Positions 50,468 through 59,177 of a DNA stretch of 64,000 bases are shown one piece after another. Under the pieces are notes generated by a model, which ran no database searches, was not told the DNA's origin, and saw nothing but the letters and a program-made list of their open reading frames with translations. Position 1 is the stretch's first letter, and every line of letters begins with the position of its first letter. The translations under genes were made by a program, and so were the position numbers. The DNA is from Aphodoplasma sp045541115 (GTDB lineage Bacteria > Bacillota > Clostridia > UBA1381 > UMGS1253), in contig JAZQIM010000012.1 in NCBI GenBank assembly GCA_045541115.1, positions 1-64,000 on the forward strand, in the 5' to 3' direction.

Positions 50468-51363
50468 TAAAAATCGGGAAAGTATATATAAACCTGTTTT
50501 TGTTCGCTCTGATAGCTGCAGCATATGTGACCAATTCTTTGTTTGAGCTATGTGTTTCATATATTTGTGTGACGCTTCATGAGCTTTCGCATATGTTTGC
50601 GGCGCTTTACTATAAAATTGACGTAAACGGTTTTGTGATAATGCCTTTTGGTGTCAGTCTACGCCTTAAAGAAAGTCAGATTTCAGAACCGATGCATGAG
50701 TGTGTTGTTTGCGTGGCGGGACCGGCAATGAATTTAGTTTTAGCTTTAGCGGCTTTATTTTTTCGCATGCACAGTGTAGGCAATTTGCGCTCCGTCGACT
50801 TTTTTATATCATCAAATTTAGCAATATTTTTAATAAATATAATTCCCATTGTGCCGCTAGATGGCGGAAGGATATTTCGGGCATTTATGACATCGAAATT
50901 TGGTTTTATCCGTGCAGCAAAAACGGCAAATGTTATCTCACAGATAAACATAGCACTTATCGGTATTTTGGGTATATATGTTTTATATGTGACCCATTTT
51001 AATGTATCGATAATGCTTATATGCACATTTTTAATATTTAATATGAGTAGCGAAAAAAGAAATAATGAGCTTGCGCTTATGCGCCAGATTGTTCACTCCA
51101 AGAAGAAGCTTGCCGAGAGTGAAATGATGCGTGTGCGCGAGCTTGCGGTGACAGGCAATGTAAGCGTGCGCCGTCTTTTGAAGAGTTTTTCGTACGATTG
51201 CTATTACATCGTAAATGTTATCGATAAGGATATGAAAATACGCCGGTGTCTGACCGAGACACAGATAATAAATGCGGCATCGCATACTGCAAAAAATGAG
51301 ACAATCGACAAATTATTTGATAAATTTACACAACCTATTGTATTAGATAGAAAAGTGTGTTAG
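50464..51363 (+). CDS. spoIVFB: SpoIVFB-like intramembrane metalloprotease
   Basis: SpoIVFB is the site-2-type zinc protease that matures pro-sigma K in the mother cell. The 299-residue protein has four to six membrane segments, the zinc motif HELSH at 39-43 inside a membrane segment and the third ligand Asp133 in IVPLDGGRIF, plus a conserved GFVIMPFGVSLRL strand. The C-terminal 90 residues form a cytoplasmic domain with a CBS-like strand pattern (YYIVNVIDKDMKIRRCL). It overlaps the preceding gene by 4 bases and shares a sigma-E-like promoter. Confidence 0.92.
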   Translation: MIKIGKVYINLFLFALIAAAYVTNSLFELCVSYICVTLHELSHMFAALYYKIDVNGFVIMPFGVSLRLKESQISEPMHECVVCVAGPAMNLVLALAALFFRMHSVGNLRSVDFFISSNLAIFLINIIPIVPLDGGRIFRAFMTSKFGFIRAAKTANVISQINIALIGILGIYVLYVTHFNVSIMLICTFLIFNMSSEKRNNELALMRQIVHSKKKLAESEMMRVRELAVTGNVSVRRLLKSFSYDCYYIVNVIDKDMKIRRCLTETQIINAASHTAKNETIDKLFDKFTQPIVLDRKVC

Positions 51364-51366
51364 AAT
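51338..51366 (+). promoter_or_regulatory. Possible sigma-A promoter of the DUF1015 gene
   Basis: TTGTAT (51338-51343) and TAGAAT (51361-51366) are spaced by 17 bp, overlapping the end of spoIVFB. Confidence 0.5.
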
Positions 51367-51415
51367 ATAGTATATAAAGATGTATGTGATTAAATACAAA
51401 AGGGGAGATGAGTAA

Positions 51416-52732
51416 ATGGCAAGAATAATACCGTTTAAGGGATTAAGATATGATGAAAAAAAGGTTGGTGGACTTCAAAATGTAGTTACGCCGCCATATG
51501 ATATTATTTCCGGCGAGCAGCAAAAAGGATATTACGATAAGCATCAAAACAGCGTAATCAGACTCGAGTACGGAATGCAATATGACACAGATACCGATAG
51601 TGATAACAGATATACGCGTGCCGCAACGTGTCTTAATGAGTGGCTTGGTGAAGGCGTGCTAAAATTTGAAGACGAAGAAAGTTTGTATCTTTATGAACAA
51701 AAATTTTCATATATGGGACAGGAGCTTACATACAGAGGTTTTCTGACTCTTACACAGCTTGAAGAGTTTTCAAAAGAAATTGTACTTCCGCATGAAGAAA
51801 CTCTTTCCAAAGCAAAAACAGACAGATTTGAACTTATGAGTACGACACATGCAAACTTTAGCCCGATATATTGTTTGTATATGGATGAAGAGAAGAAGAT
51901 TAATGCCATTATGGAAGAAATCACAGCCAGAAAAGCGGATGTAAGCTTTATATGTGACGACGATGGTATTGAGCAAAATGTTTGGATTGTGAAGGATAAA
52001 GCGACTATAGACAGTATTTGCGCTGCATTTTCGGACAAACAGTTCTTTATTGCCGACGGACATCACAGATACGAAACGGCGCTCAATTTCAGAAATAAAA
52101 TGCGTCAGGAAAATCCCGACTGGAAAGATGAGGATAAGTTCAATTTTGTTATGATGATGGTTGTTGACATGGAAGATTCCGGTCTTGTGGTATTTCCGAC
52201 TCACAGACTTGTTAATAATGTTAAAATGGATGAAGCGATGGCTGTGTCGCTTCTGAAGGATAATTTTGATATCGATAAAATCATCGTTAGCAAAGATATT
52301 AAAATGATTTGGGAAGCGATGAATATGGATTTGGCAGCTATGCAGCAAACGAAGGGCTTTACGCTTTATTTTGGCGACGATTATTATTACCGCTTAAAGC
52401 TTCGTGATGCATCTGTTATGGAGGAGTTTTTGCCTGATAAATCGCATGCATATCGAAACCTTGATGTTACAATTTTGCATACATTAATTCTTGATAATAT
52501 ATATGGAATTGATACTGAAAATCTTGCGAATCAGTCGAATCTTACATATACACGTGATGCGCTTGAGGCGCTTGAAGCGGTACAAAATGGCTCGCAGCAA
52601 TGTGCATTTCTTTTAAATGCGACAAAGGTTAGCGAAATAAAAGATGTTTCTCTTGCGAAGGAAAAAATGCCGCAAAAATCGACGTATTTCTATCCAAAAC
52701 TCGTTACGGGAATAGTTATGAATAAGTTCTAA
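51416..52732 (+). CDS. DUF1015 family protein
   Basis: This soluble 438-residue protein has the family start RIIPFKGLRYDEKKVG, VTPPYDIIS and the central FIADGHHRYETALNFR signature. DUF1015 proteins are widespread in anaerobes and often lie near D-2-hydroxyacid dehydrogenase or serine biosynthesis genes; their function is not established. Here a D-lactate-dehydrogenase-like gene is within 1 kb, although spoVAC intervenes on the other strand. GGGGAG precedes the ATG. Confidence 0.9.
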   Translation: MARIIPFKGLRYDEKKVGGLQNVVTPPYDIISGEQQKGYYDKHQNSVIRLEYGMQYDTDTDSDNRYTRAATCLNEWLGEGVLKFEDEESLYLYEQKFSYMGQELTYRGFLTLTQLEEFSKEIVLPHEETLSKAKTDRFELMSTTHANFSPIYCLYMDEEKKINAIMEEITARKADVSFICDDDGIEQNVWIVKDKATIDSICAAFSDKQFFIADGHHRYETALNFRNKMRQENPDWKDEDKFNFVMMMVVDMEDSGLVVFPTHRLVNNVKMDEAMAVSLLKDNFDIDKIIVSKDIKMIWEAMNMDLAAMQQTKGFTLYFGDDYYYRLKLRDASVMEEFLPDKSHAYRNLDVTILHTLILDNIYGIDTENLANQSNLTYTRDALEALEAVQNGSQQCAFLLNATKVSEIKDVSLAKEKMPQKSTYFYPKLVTGIVMNKF

Positions 52733-52734
52733 TA

Positions 52735-52770
52735 AAAAAGCAGGTGCAACCGTGACGAGCACCTGCTTTT
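52735..52770. terminator. Bidirectional terminator between DUF1015 gene and spoVAC
   Basis: AAAAAGCAGGTGC pairs with GCACCTGCTTTT around an 11-base loop, with A/T runs on both sides. Confidence 0.88.
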
Positions 52771-52773
52771 AAT

Positions 52774-53226
52774 TTAATAAACTATACGAAACAGCCAAAG
52801 TAAAAGCCCGGCGATGATCGAAGTGGATATGCCGAAAACAAGCACAGGCCCTGCAATTGTAAACATTTTAGCGGCCATTCCTAGCACAAGGCCTTCGCTT
52901 TTAAATTCCATTGCAGGTGAAACAATAGAATTAGCAAACCCTGTAATGGGGACGATTGTGCCCGCGCCGGCAACTTTTGCGATTTTATTATATAAGTTAA
53001 GACCTGTTAAAAGTGAGCCGATAAATATGAGAGTAATGCTTGTTGCAGCGCTTGCACTATCTTTTGTGAGCGATGTAAAATTCACATATAAATCGTTTAT
53101 AAGCTGACCTATCGTACAGATAAGTCCGCCAAATAAAAAAGCGAAGAACATATCCTTTAAAAGTGGGGAATTGGGAGACTTTTTTTCTACATAGCTTTTA
53201 TAGCCGCTGTTTGTCATATTTTTCAT
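52774..53226 (-). CDS. spoVAC: Stage V sporulation protein AC
   Basis: SpoVAC is an inner spore membrane component involved in dipicolinate movement and osmotic sensing during germination. The 150-residue protein has the family landmarks LFGGLICTIGQLINDLY, FIGSLLTGLNLYNKIA and the highly conserved GAGTIVPITGFANSIVSPAMEF, and four to five membrane segments. The start is ATG 53226, 7 bases after AAAGGAAG. It stands alone: spoVAD and spoVAE, normally contiguous, are not adjacent. A sigma-G-like promoter lies upstream. Confidence 0.93.
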   Translation of the reverse strand: MKNMTNSGYKSYVEKKSPNSPLLKDMFFAFLFGGLICTIGQLINDLYVNFTSLTKDSASAATSITLIFIGSLLTGLNLYNKIAKVAGAGTIVPITGFANSIVSPAMEFKSEGLVLGMAAKMFTIAGPVLVFGISTSIIAGLLLWLFRIVY

Positions 53227-53259
53227 AACGATACTTCCTTTGTATTTTTTTAGTATTCA

Positions 53260-53288
53260 TAATTTGTGTAAAATCATAAAAAATATTC
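53260..53288 (-). promoter_or_regulatory. Sigma-G-like promoter of spoVAC
   Basis: On the minus strand GAATA (53288-53284) and CAAATTA (53266-53260) are spaced by 17 bp, matching the forespore consensus with one -10 mismatch. Confidence 0.5.
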
Positions 53289-53353
53289 TCTATGGCATAA
53301 AACTTGCGTAAAGAAAGGATAATATTATTATATAAGTAAAGGCGGTGTTTTAA

Positions 53354-54388
53354 GTGAAAACAATAGCATTTTTTGATACAAAGCCGTATGATAAAAAATA
53401 CTTTGATAAATACAAAGAAAAATACGGCGTAAATATTAAATATTTTGAGAGTAAGTTAAATGAAGATACTGCACGTATGAGCGTGGGCTGTGACGGAGTG
53501 GTTGCTTTTGTAAATGATGATGTAAATGAAAGTGTAATAAACACGTTATACGATAATGGTATACGAGTAATCGCGATGAGATGTGCGGGGTATAATAACG
53601 TAGATTTTGAAAAGGCATATGGAAAAGTTCATGTACTGCGTGTGCCCGCATACTCGCCGTATGCTGTTGCTGAACATGCGATGGCGATATTTTTAACGCT
53701 GAATCGAAAAACACATAGAGCCTACTACAGAACGCGCGATTTCAATTTCAGTCTTAATGGGCTCGTCGGATTTGACTTGCATGGTAAGACGGCAGGCATA
53801 ATCGGTACGGGAAAAATCGGACAGATTTTTATAGATATTTGCAAAGGTTTTGGATTAAAGACGATAGCGTATGATCCGTATCCACAGAAAGACAGCGATA
53901 TAGAGTATGTAGAGCTTGATGAGCTTTTTTCACGCTCTGATATAATATCTCTTCACTGTCCGCTCACAGAGTCGACAAGACACATCATAAACGAAGAAAA
54001 TATAAAGCTTATGCGTGACGGGGTATATATCATAAATACTTCGCGAGGTGCACTTATAGATAGTGAGGCACTCTTGGAGGCGATAAAAAATGAGAAGGTG
54101 GGTGGCGCCGCGCTTGACGTTTACGAGGAGGAAACCGATTTGTTTTTCGAGGACCTTTCGGGTGAGATTGTACAAGACGACGTATTGTCAAGACTTATTT
54201 CAATGCCAAATGTTTTAGTTACATCGCATCAGGCGTTTCTTACGGATGAGGCGCTTGATAATATTGCCCAGACGACTCTTGATAATCTTTTTGCATTCTT
54301 TTCGGACAAGCCTTTATATAATGAGGTGTGTTACAGATGCCAGAAAAATGGCAGCTGCAAAAAAGATCATAAAGAGCGGTGTTTCTGA
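53354..54388 (+). CDS. D-lactate dehydrogenase-like 2-hydroxyacid dehydrogenase
   Basis: It would reduce pyruvate to D-lactate with NADH during fermentation. The 344-residue protein shows RCAGYNNVD, the Rossmann motif GIIGTGKIGQIF, NTSRGALIDSEAL and the catalytic histidine in VTSHQAFLTDEA, a combination typical of D-lactate dehydrogenases. Unusually, the C-terminus continues after the usual end into a cysteine-rich tail (CYRCQKNGSC, then KERCF) with four cysteines. It starts at GTG 53354 behind AAGGCGG. Confidence 0.9.
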   Translation: MKTIAFFDTKPYDKKYFDKYKEKYGVNIKYFESKLNEDTARMSVGCDGVVAFVNDDVNESVINTLYDNGIRVIAMRCAGYNNVDFEKAYGKVHVLRVPAYSPYAVAEHAMAIFLTLNRKTHRAYYRTRDFNFSLNGLVGFDLHGKTAGIIGTGKIGQIFIDICKGFGLKTIAYDPYPQKDSDIEYVELDELFSRSDIISLHCPLTESTRHIINEENIKLMRDGVYIINTSRGALIDSEALLEAIKNEKVGGAALDVYEEETDLFFEDLSGEIVQDDVLSRLISMPNVLVTSHQAFLTDEALDNIAQTTLDNLFAFFSDKPLYNEVCYRCQKNGSCKKDHKERCF

Positions 54389-54397
54389 TAAAAAATT

Positions 54398-54423
54398 AAA
54401 GCGCAGAAGAATCTGCGCTTTTT
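54398..54423. terminator. Terminator between D-lactate dehydrogenase and glycosidase genes
   Basis: AAAGCGCAG and CTGCGCTTTTT form a 9-bp stem with a 6-base loop; it can serve both converging genes. Confidence 0.88.
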
Positions 54424-54431
54424 CTATTTGG

Positions 54432-56762
54432 TTAATAAATTGGGATAAAGCGATAGCTTACCGAGTCATCTTTTGCGATATCTACAAGAATATATTTCAG
54501 ACTATCTTTCATTGACAAGAAGTTTTTCGTCGTCATAGACTCGCTAAATCCCGGTGTTTGTATATATCGCACACCATCTTGCACCGTAGATGAGGTCGTA
54601 TCTCCTATACAAAATACATATACATCTGCACCTCGCTTGCTCGCCTCACTAAGTAAATCGTTAAACAACTTTGTTTCTTTTTTGATTACAAAGCTTGGCT
54701 GTGTTTGCATAAACACAAACAAATTGCCACCATTTACAGCTTGTATTTCGTCTATAAACCAGTTCCATTCTTTTGAGCTCATAAAGCTGTCTTCGCTGTC
54801 TAAAATAATAAACTTATTATTTCCCTGTGCAAAGCTTCGAAACGGGTAGCAAACCTCTGTCGGTATTGAAATGTTAGGCTCTATATTGTCAGTAGCCTTC
54901 GTAGTTAAGATAAAGGCTTTTTGCGCATTTGCATTGATTTTTGAAAGTGAAGTTTTCATTATAATATTATTAAACAGCGTATCTGAGCTTTTCACGTTTC
55001 CAAAAACAGCAAAGCGCATCGAATAATCATCAGGAAGGGAAGTGTCTGTTTTGTCGACGGTGTCGACGGCAGTTTTGTCTGCGGGGAGCGGAATTATATC
55101 CTCGCTTTTCCCAACATTTACGCTCATATAAATGACCGCATCTCCGAATTTTGCACTCATGAGTGCGCAGCCACGTCTGTCGCCGACAACGAATGAATCT
55201 TTTACATGGGCGATTGAATCGGAAAAGTTTACCACCATGTCGCTAAGCGATACGGGTGCGCTGTAACCGTTTATATCTGTTACGAGCAGGTTTATTTCTT
55301 TAGAGGAGTTAATACCTATTTCTATTTTTCTTTCGCTGTTCTCAATCTTATATGGAGTGCCCAGTACGTTTAGCTTGATGCTTGCAGCAGCACCGTTTTT
55401 AGCTTTAGCAGTAATAGTTGCTTCTCCCGCACTTTTCGGGAAAAATGTATTTTCCTTAAAGTATCCGTTAACTCCCGAGACGGAGTAGGTAAGAGAGTTT
55501 TCATTTACATCTACAGGATAATAGTACTCGTCAAAGCCTTGTGTATTTATGTCGATGCCCGAGCCGACAAATACATTTTCGCTCTTTGTATCGAGCTTTA
55601 AATTTTTTAAAATCGATGTCTTCTCTGCCGATGAAATAATAGCAAGAGATGATGAAACTTTTCTTTGAGCGCCGTCAGATGGCACATTTACATTTTCATA
55701 TGATGAATCTTTAAGGTTTTTAGTAACGAGTGTAGATGAGCCGCCACCATCAAGGTTTACAGCGGTATGTGCACCGATATATTTCATAAATGCTGCAAGC
55801 TCGCTCATGCTCATTCCGCTTGAATTATCTGTTCTGCCTTCGACTACTGTAAAATACAGTTTGCGACCATCTTTTGATATGCCGAGCGCGCTTCGTGGAT
55901 TTGTTCCGCTTACATTGTGCGAAAACGTGTTAAGGGCTTTACCGTTTTCAACAAGAAGGGCGCCTGCGCCTACGGCAAGCGAAATGTTATCAAAATCGAT
56001 GCTTGATGTTTCTGTGAGGACTATTTTATCTCCAATTTTAAAATTGTCTAATAAAAACGTATCGTGGTCAGAAAGGCCTGCCAACACATACATATTGTCT
56101 TTTAACTCAACGGGCTCACTTGAGAAGCGAATCTCGGTGACTATATCGTCCGTGACGACAATTTCGTATAAAGTTTCGGTAGAGCCTAATGAATGTGTGT
56201 CGTAAAGATTATCGTACATCATAATTTGGGAAAGGTCGCTTGCTTTGTTTTTGCCGCCTAGTTGTCTTTGTTCTCCGTGTGGAGCGGTAATCGTAATTTT
56301 GTAATCGATAATATCTGCAAACACATTTTGGCTCATATCCTGCATTATAGTGTACATTCCTTTGTTTGTCGATGGCGAGGAATGAAACTTTTTATCAAAA
56401 AACACTGCGCCGATGGGCGAGCCCTGGCCCGATTTTTCTCCCCAGTTAAAAAAGTCTGCATTTATCGCGATTGTTGCATCAGAATTTTTTGCCATCTGCG
56501 ATACTGTCGTAAGATATTTTGTGCCTTGAGGATTTGATAATACGCCAAGCGAAAGGTGCGGATAGCTTAAATCAGCAGTAGCGACGTACGCGGTGTTGAA
56601 GCGTCTGTCCGACATAAAAATTTCGTAGCTTGTAAGAGCAGCCCCCTTTGTTATATCGCTCTTAGTTTGGTATATATATTTCATATCTGCCGCAAAAATA
56701 GTTTTTGATGCGGTAAGCAGAAAAAGTATTGACATAAAAACAAATATAAGCTTTTTTTTCAT
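54432..56762 (-). CDS. Secreted phosphodiester glycosidase (NAGPA domain) with degenerate phosphoesterase-like tail
   Basis: This 776-residue exported protein has a signal peptide (residues 1-25, ending IFAA), then a phosphodiester glycosidase/NAGPA domain at about 60-380 with INADFFNWG, NPRSALGISKDG and the catalytic-type NLDGGGSSTLV. An Ig-like beta region (about 385-470) follows, then a linker and a C-terminal domain (about 605-776) whose order of blocks (RFAVFGNVKSSDTLF, FIILDSE, FVFMQTQP, DGVRYIQTPGF) resembles calcineurin-like phosphoesterases but lacks their Asp/His metal ligands. It probably removes phosphodiester-linked sugars from surface glycans. It lies 28 bases downstream of a DUF4364 gene. 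Confidence 0.87.
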   Translation of the reverse strand: MKKKLIFVFMSILFLLTASKTIFAADMKYIYQTKSDITKGAALTSYEIFMSDRRFNTAYVATADLSYPHLSLGVLSNPQGTKYLTTVSQMAKNSDATIAINADFFNWGEKSGQGSPIGAVFFDKKFHSSPSTNKGMYTIMQDMSQNVFADIIDYKITITAPHGEQRQLGGKNKASDLSQIMMYDNLYDTHSLGSTETLYEIVVTDDIVTEIRFSSEPVELKDNMYVLAGLSDHDTFLLDNFKIGDKIVLTETSSIDFDNISLAVGAGALLVENGKALNTFSHNVSGTNPRSALGISKDGRKLYFTVVEGRTDNSSGMSMSELAAFMKYIGAHTAVNLDGGGSSTLVTKNLKDSSYENVNVPSDGAQRKVSSSLAIISSAEKTSILKNLKLDTKSENVFVGSGIDINTQGFDEYYYPVDVNENSLTYSVSGVNGYFKENTFFPKSAGEATITAKAKNGAAASIKLNVLGTPYKIENSERKIEIGINSSKEINLLVTDINGYSAPVSLSDMVVNFSDSIAHVKDSFVVGDRRGCALMSAKFGDAVIYMSVNVGKSEDIIPLPADKTAVDTVDKTDTSLPDDYSMRFAVFGNVKSSDTLFNNIIMKTSLSKINANAQKAFILTTKATDNIEPNISIPTEVCYPFRSFAQGNNKFIILDSEDSFMSSKEWNWFIDEIQAVNGGNLFVFMQTQPSFVIKKETKLFNDLLSEASKRGADVYVFCIGDTTSSTVQDGVRYIQTPGFSESMTTKNFLSMKDSLKYILVDIAKDDSVSYRFIPIY

Positions 56763-56790
56763 AATATTTTACCTCGCTAAATAGATTAGG

Positions 56791-57342
56791 TTACTTATCA
56801 TCAGATGAATCATTAGTTAGAATGTTTATTATAGTGTCGTAAAGCTGTGCATTTTTATTACGAAAAGCTTTACACATCTTTTTTGCAAGATCTTCATTGC
56901 CTGCATAAACATTAAGTGACAAAAGGCTTTTTTTGTCATCGCGAAGCTCAAGGTGTGCTTCAAATTCTTCATAATTTACAGCGACAGGCTTTGCGACAAG
57001 AGAGTCGCGCTTGTTTTGTTCTTCAAACAAAGATGAGATGCACTCATCTACATATTCACGCACTTCGAGCGGAAGTTGCTTGCAAAAGTTTTCGGCGCCT
57101 GTTTCGCCTTCACGAGTAAGTGCGTAAAGAGTTTTATCCTCCATGCTTTTAAATATATAAATTTCGCCCGCACCATAAAGAAAGGCGAGTTCATCGTGTA
57201 TATCGAAAAAGTCGATCGTCGCACTTGATAAAACGATATGCGATATTTCATATGCGGTAAGTGCCCGCTTTGCGCTTAAAAGCGTATATAAAATAATGAG
57301 TCTTATTTCAAATTTGTCATCGATTTTGTAATAGTGCTTCAT
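56791..57342 (-). CDS. DUF4364 family protein (winged-helix-like)
   Basis: This 183-residue cytosolic protein of clostridial family DUF4364 begins KIDDKFEIRLIILYTLLSAKRALTAYEIS in two adjacent blocks, a helical pattern like a PadR/winged-helix DNA-binding domain, and continues with a beta-rich effector half. It is probably a transcriptional regulator, but its target is unknown. It is first in a two-gene unit with the secreted glycosidase and is divergent from the Fe-S protein operon; the two divergent promoters share a 10-bp element. Confidence 0.82.
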   Translation of the reverse strand: MKHYYKIDDKFEIRLIILYTLLSAKRALTAYEISHIVLSSATIDFFDIHDELAFLYGAGEIYIFKSMEDKTLYALTREGETGAENFCKQLPLEVREYVDECISSLFEEQNKRDSLVAKPVAVNYEEFEAHLELRDDKKSLLSLNVYAGNEDLAKKMCKAFRNKNAQLYDTIINILTNDSSDDK

Positions 57343-57377
57343 GTGTTCATACCCCTAATAGTAATTTTTATGTGTCT

Positions 57378-57450
57378 GTTAGATAATTATATCATATATT
57401 TAGCTTTTTTTGTAGCAAAAAATATAATTTTATGTTATACTTTATCTAAC
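57378..57450. promoter_or_regulatory. Divergent promoter region with a shared inverted element
   Basis: GTTAGATAA (57378-57386) and TTATCTAAC (57442-57450) are a 9-bp inverted repeat 55 bp apart. Each copy directly follows a -10-like box on its own strand: TATAAT (57391-57386, minus) and TATACT (57436-57441, plus). The element could be a common operator for the DUF4364 protein. Confidence 0.5.
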
Positions 57451-57487
57451 AATTATTTTACAAAAGATACTGAAAAAAGGTGATTGC

Positions 57488-58174
57488 GTGAAAACATATA
57501 ACGAGCTTATTTCAAAAAAGCTTTGCTCGCTTGGCATAGATGAGTTTGGATTTGCAAAGACGAGCGATTTTGATGAAAACAGAGCGGCAAAACTGCCATA
57601 TGCAATAAGCATTGTTGTGCCGTTGTCTGATTATATAATAGATGAGATTGATAACGAGCCGACGTTTGCGTATTTTCAGCATTATCGAGCAGTAAATGCA
57701 TACATAGATTCGACACTTTTACAGATAGGATTTACAATAGCGAAAAACGGCTACAACTATTTGCCGATTGCAGCGTCACAGTCTATACCGACAAATACGC
57801 TTCCATATTCGGCGCTTGTAAGTCATAAAGCGGCGGCGCGTGCAGCCGGACTTGGAGCTGTTGGAAAAAGTGCATTATTTTTATCAAAACGTTATGGCGC
57901 AAGGGTTCGCCTCGGCACAATCCTTACCGATATGCCGTTTGACTGTGACGATATAGAGAAAATAAATTCTGTGTGCGGCGATTGCAACGTGTGCAAAAAA
58001 AGCTGCCCTGCGATGGCGATTGTGGGAAATAACTACGAAGAAGGTGCAGCTCGCGAAAGTCTTGTAGATGCGGCGGCATGCAGTAACTATATGAAAAAGA
58101 GCTTTCAGCATATCGGACGTGGCGTTGTGTGTGGAATATGCATGAGAGTATGTCCGTACAAAGGAGAAAGGTAG
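57488..58174 (+). CDS. QueG-like protein with two [4Fe-4S] clusters
   Basis: This 228-residue protein has a cobalamin-reductase/QueG-like N-terminal region (FGFAKTSDFD, AARAAGLGAVGKSALFLS, RVRLGTILTD) and a double [4Fe-4S] ferredoxin module CGDCNVCKKSCP plus CGICMRVCP. It is shorter than epoxyqueuosine reductase QueG and lacks HEAT repeats, so it may be a reductase or activator of another corrinoid or radical enzyme. It starts at GTG 57488 behind AAAAGGTG. rnhB follows after 6 bases. Confidence 0.82.
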   Translation: MKTYNELISKKLCSLGIDEFGFAKTSDFDENRAAKLPYAISIVVPLSDYIIDEIDNEPTFAYFQHYRAVNAYIDSTLLQIGFTIAKNGYNYLPIAASQSIPTNTLPYSALVSHKAAARAAGLGAVGKSALFLSKRYGARVRLGTILTDMPFDCDDIEKINSVCGDCNVCKKSCPAMAIVGNNYEEGAARESLVDAAACSNYMKKSFQHIGRGVVCGICMRVCPYKGER

Positions 58175-58180
58175 GAAACA

Positions 58181-58807
58181 ATGAGCCAGAAAAACGAAAA
58201 AGATATGCTTGCATATGAAAATACGCTCTATGAGCAAGGATATAAATATATAGCGGGAATCGATGAAGCGGGACGAGGCCCTCTTGCGGGAAGCGTTTAT
58301 GCGGCGGCGGTAATCTTGCCGCAAGGCTGCATAATAGACGGACTTCGCGATTCAAAAAAGCTTTCTGAAAAGAAGCGCGAGGAACTGTTTGATATTATTA
58401 TTAAAGAAGCGCTTGCATACGGAATATGTGCGGTCGACAGCGACAGAATTGACGAAATAAACATTTTAGAGGCGACATTTGAGGCGATGCGCGGCGCAGT
58501 AGACAAGCTCGAAATAAAGCCTGATTTTGTCATGGTTGACGGTAATCGCATAAAGGGTTTTGACGATTTTGAGCACGCAACACTTATAGGCGGCGACGAT
58601 TTGTCACTATCGATTGCAGCCGCATCGGTGCTTGCAAAGGTCAGCCGTGACAGATATATGGCACAAATGGCAAAAGAGTATCCCGAATACGAATTTGAAA
58701 AACATAAGGCGTATGGTACGGCAAGGCATCGCGAACTTATAAAGCAGTACGGTCCATGTCCAATACACAGAAAGAGCTTTAAAGGCGTAAAGGAGTATGT
58801 TAAATGA
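58181..58807 (+). CDS. rnhB: Ribonuclease HII
   Basis: RNase HII removes ribonucleotides and RNA primers from DNA. The 208-residue protein carries the catalytic DE motif in AGIDEAGRGPLAG, further acidic residues in FVMVDGNRI and the conserved SIAAASVLAKVSRDR segment. AAAGGAGAAAGG lies before the ATG. Its stop overlaps the start of yraN by 4 bases, the common rnhB-yraN pairing. Confidence 0.96.
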   Translation: MSQKNEKDMLAYENTLYEQGYKYIAGIDEAGRGPLAGSVYAAAVILPQGCIIDGLRDSKKLSEKKREELFDIIIKEALAYGICAVDSDRIDEINILEATFEAMRGAVDKLEIKPDFVMVDGNRIKGFDDFEHATLIGGDDLSLSIAAASVLAKVSRDRYMAQMAKEYPEYEFEKHKAYGTARHRELIKQYGPCPIHRKSFKGVKEYVK

Positions 58808-59172
58808 CTAATCGTGACGCGGGATTGATGTGTGAGCAGAAGGCAAGCGAGTATCTTATAAAAAAAGGGATGACGATACTTGAGAGAAATTTTTATTGCC
58901 GCGAAGGAGAAATAGACATTGTTGCGCGCGATGGAGAATATATTGTTTTTGTAGAAGTAAAGGCGCGTAAAAATATGCTTTTTGGAAGCCCTTGCGAAGC
59001 CGTTACATACAAAAAGCAACGAAAGATTATTATGGCTGCGCAAATGTATTTGCAAAAGTCTGATACAGAGAGTGCGCTTCGTTTTGATGTTATAGAAATA
59101 ATTTATAGCGCATCTAAAGACGATGTAGAAATAAAAAGCATAAATCATATAATTTCAGCCTTCGAGGAGTGA
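58804..59172 (+). CDS. yraN: UPF0102 / YraN family endonuclease-like protein
   Basis: This 122-residue protein has the restriction-endonuclease-like core GEIDIVARDGEYIVFVEVKAR (split as Glu-Ile-Asp and Val-Glu-Val-Lys motifs). YraN proteins are linked to DNA maintenance; in E. coli and others their biochemical role is not settled. It overlaps rnhB by 4 bases. Confidence 0.92.
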   Translation: MTNRDAGLMCEQKASEYLIKKGMTILERNFYCREGEIDIVARDGEYIVFVEVKARKNMLFGSPCEAVTYKKQRKIIMAAQMYLQKSDTESALRFDVIEIIYSASKDDVEIKSINHIISAFEE

Positions 59173-59177
59173 TTGCA

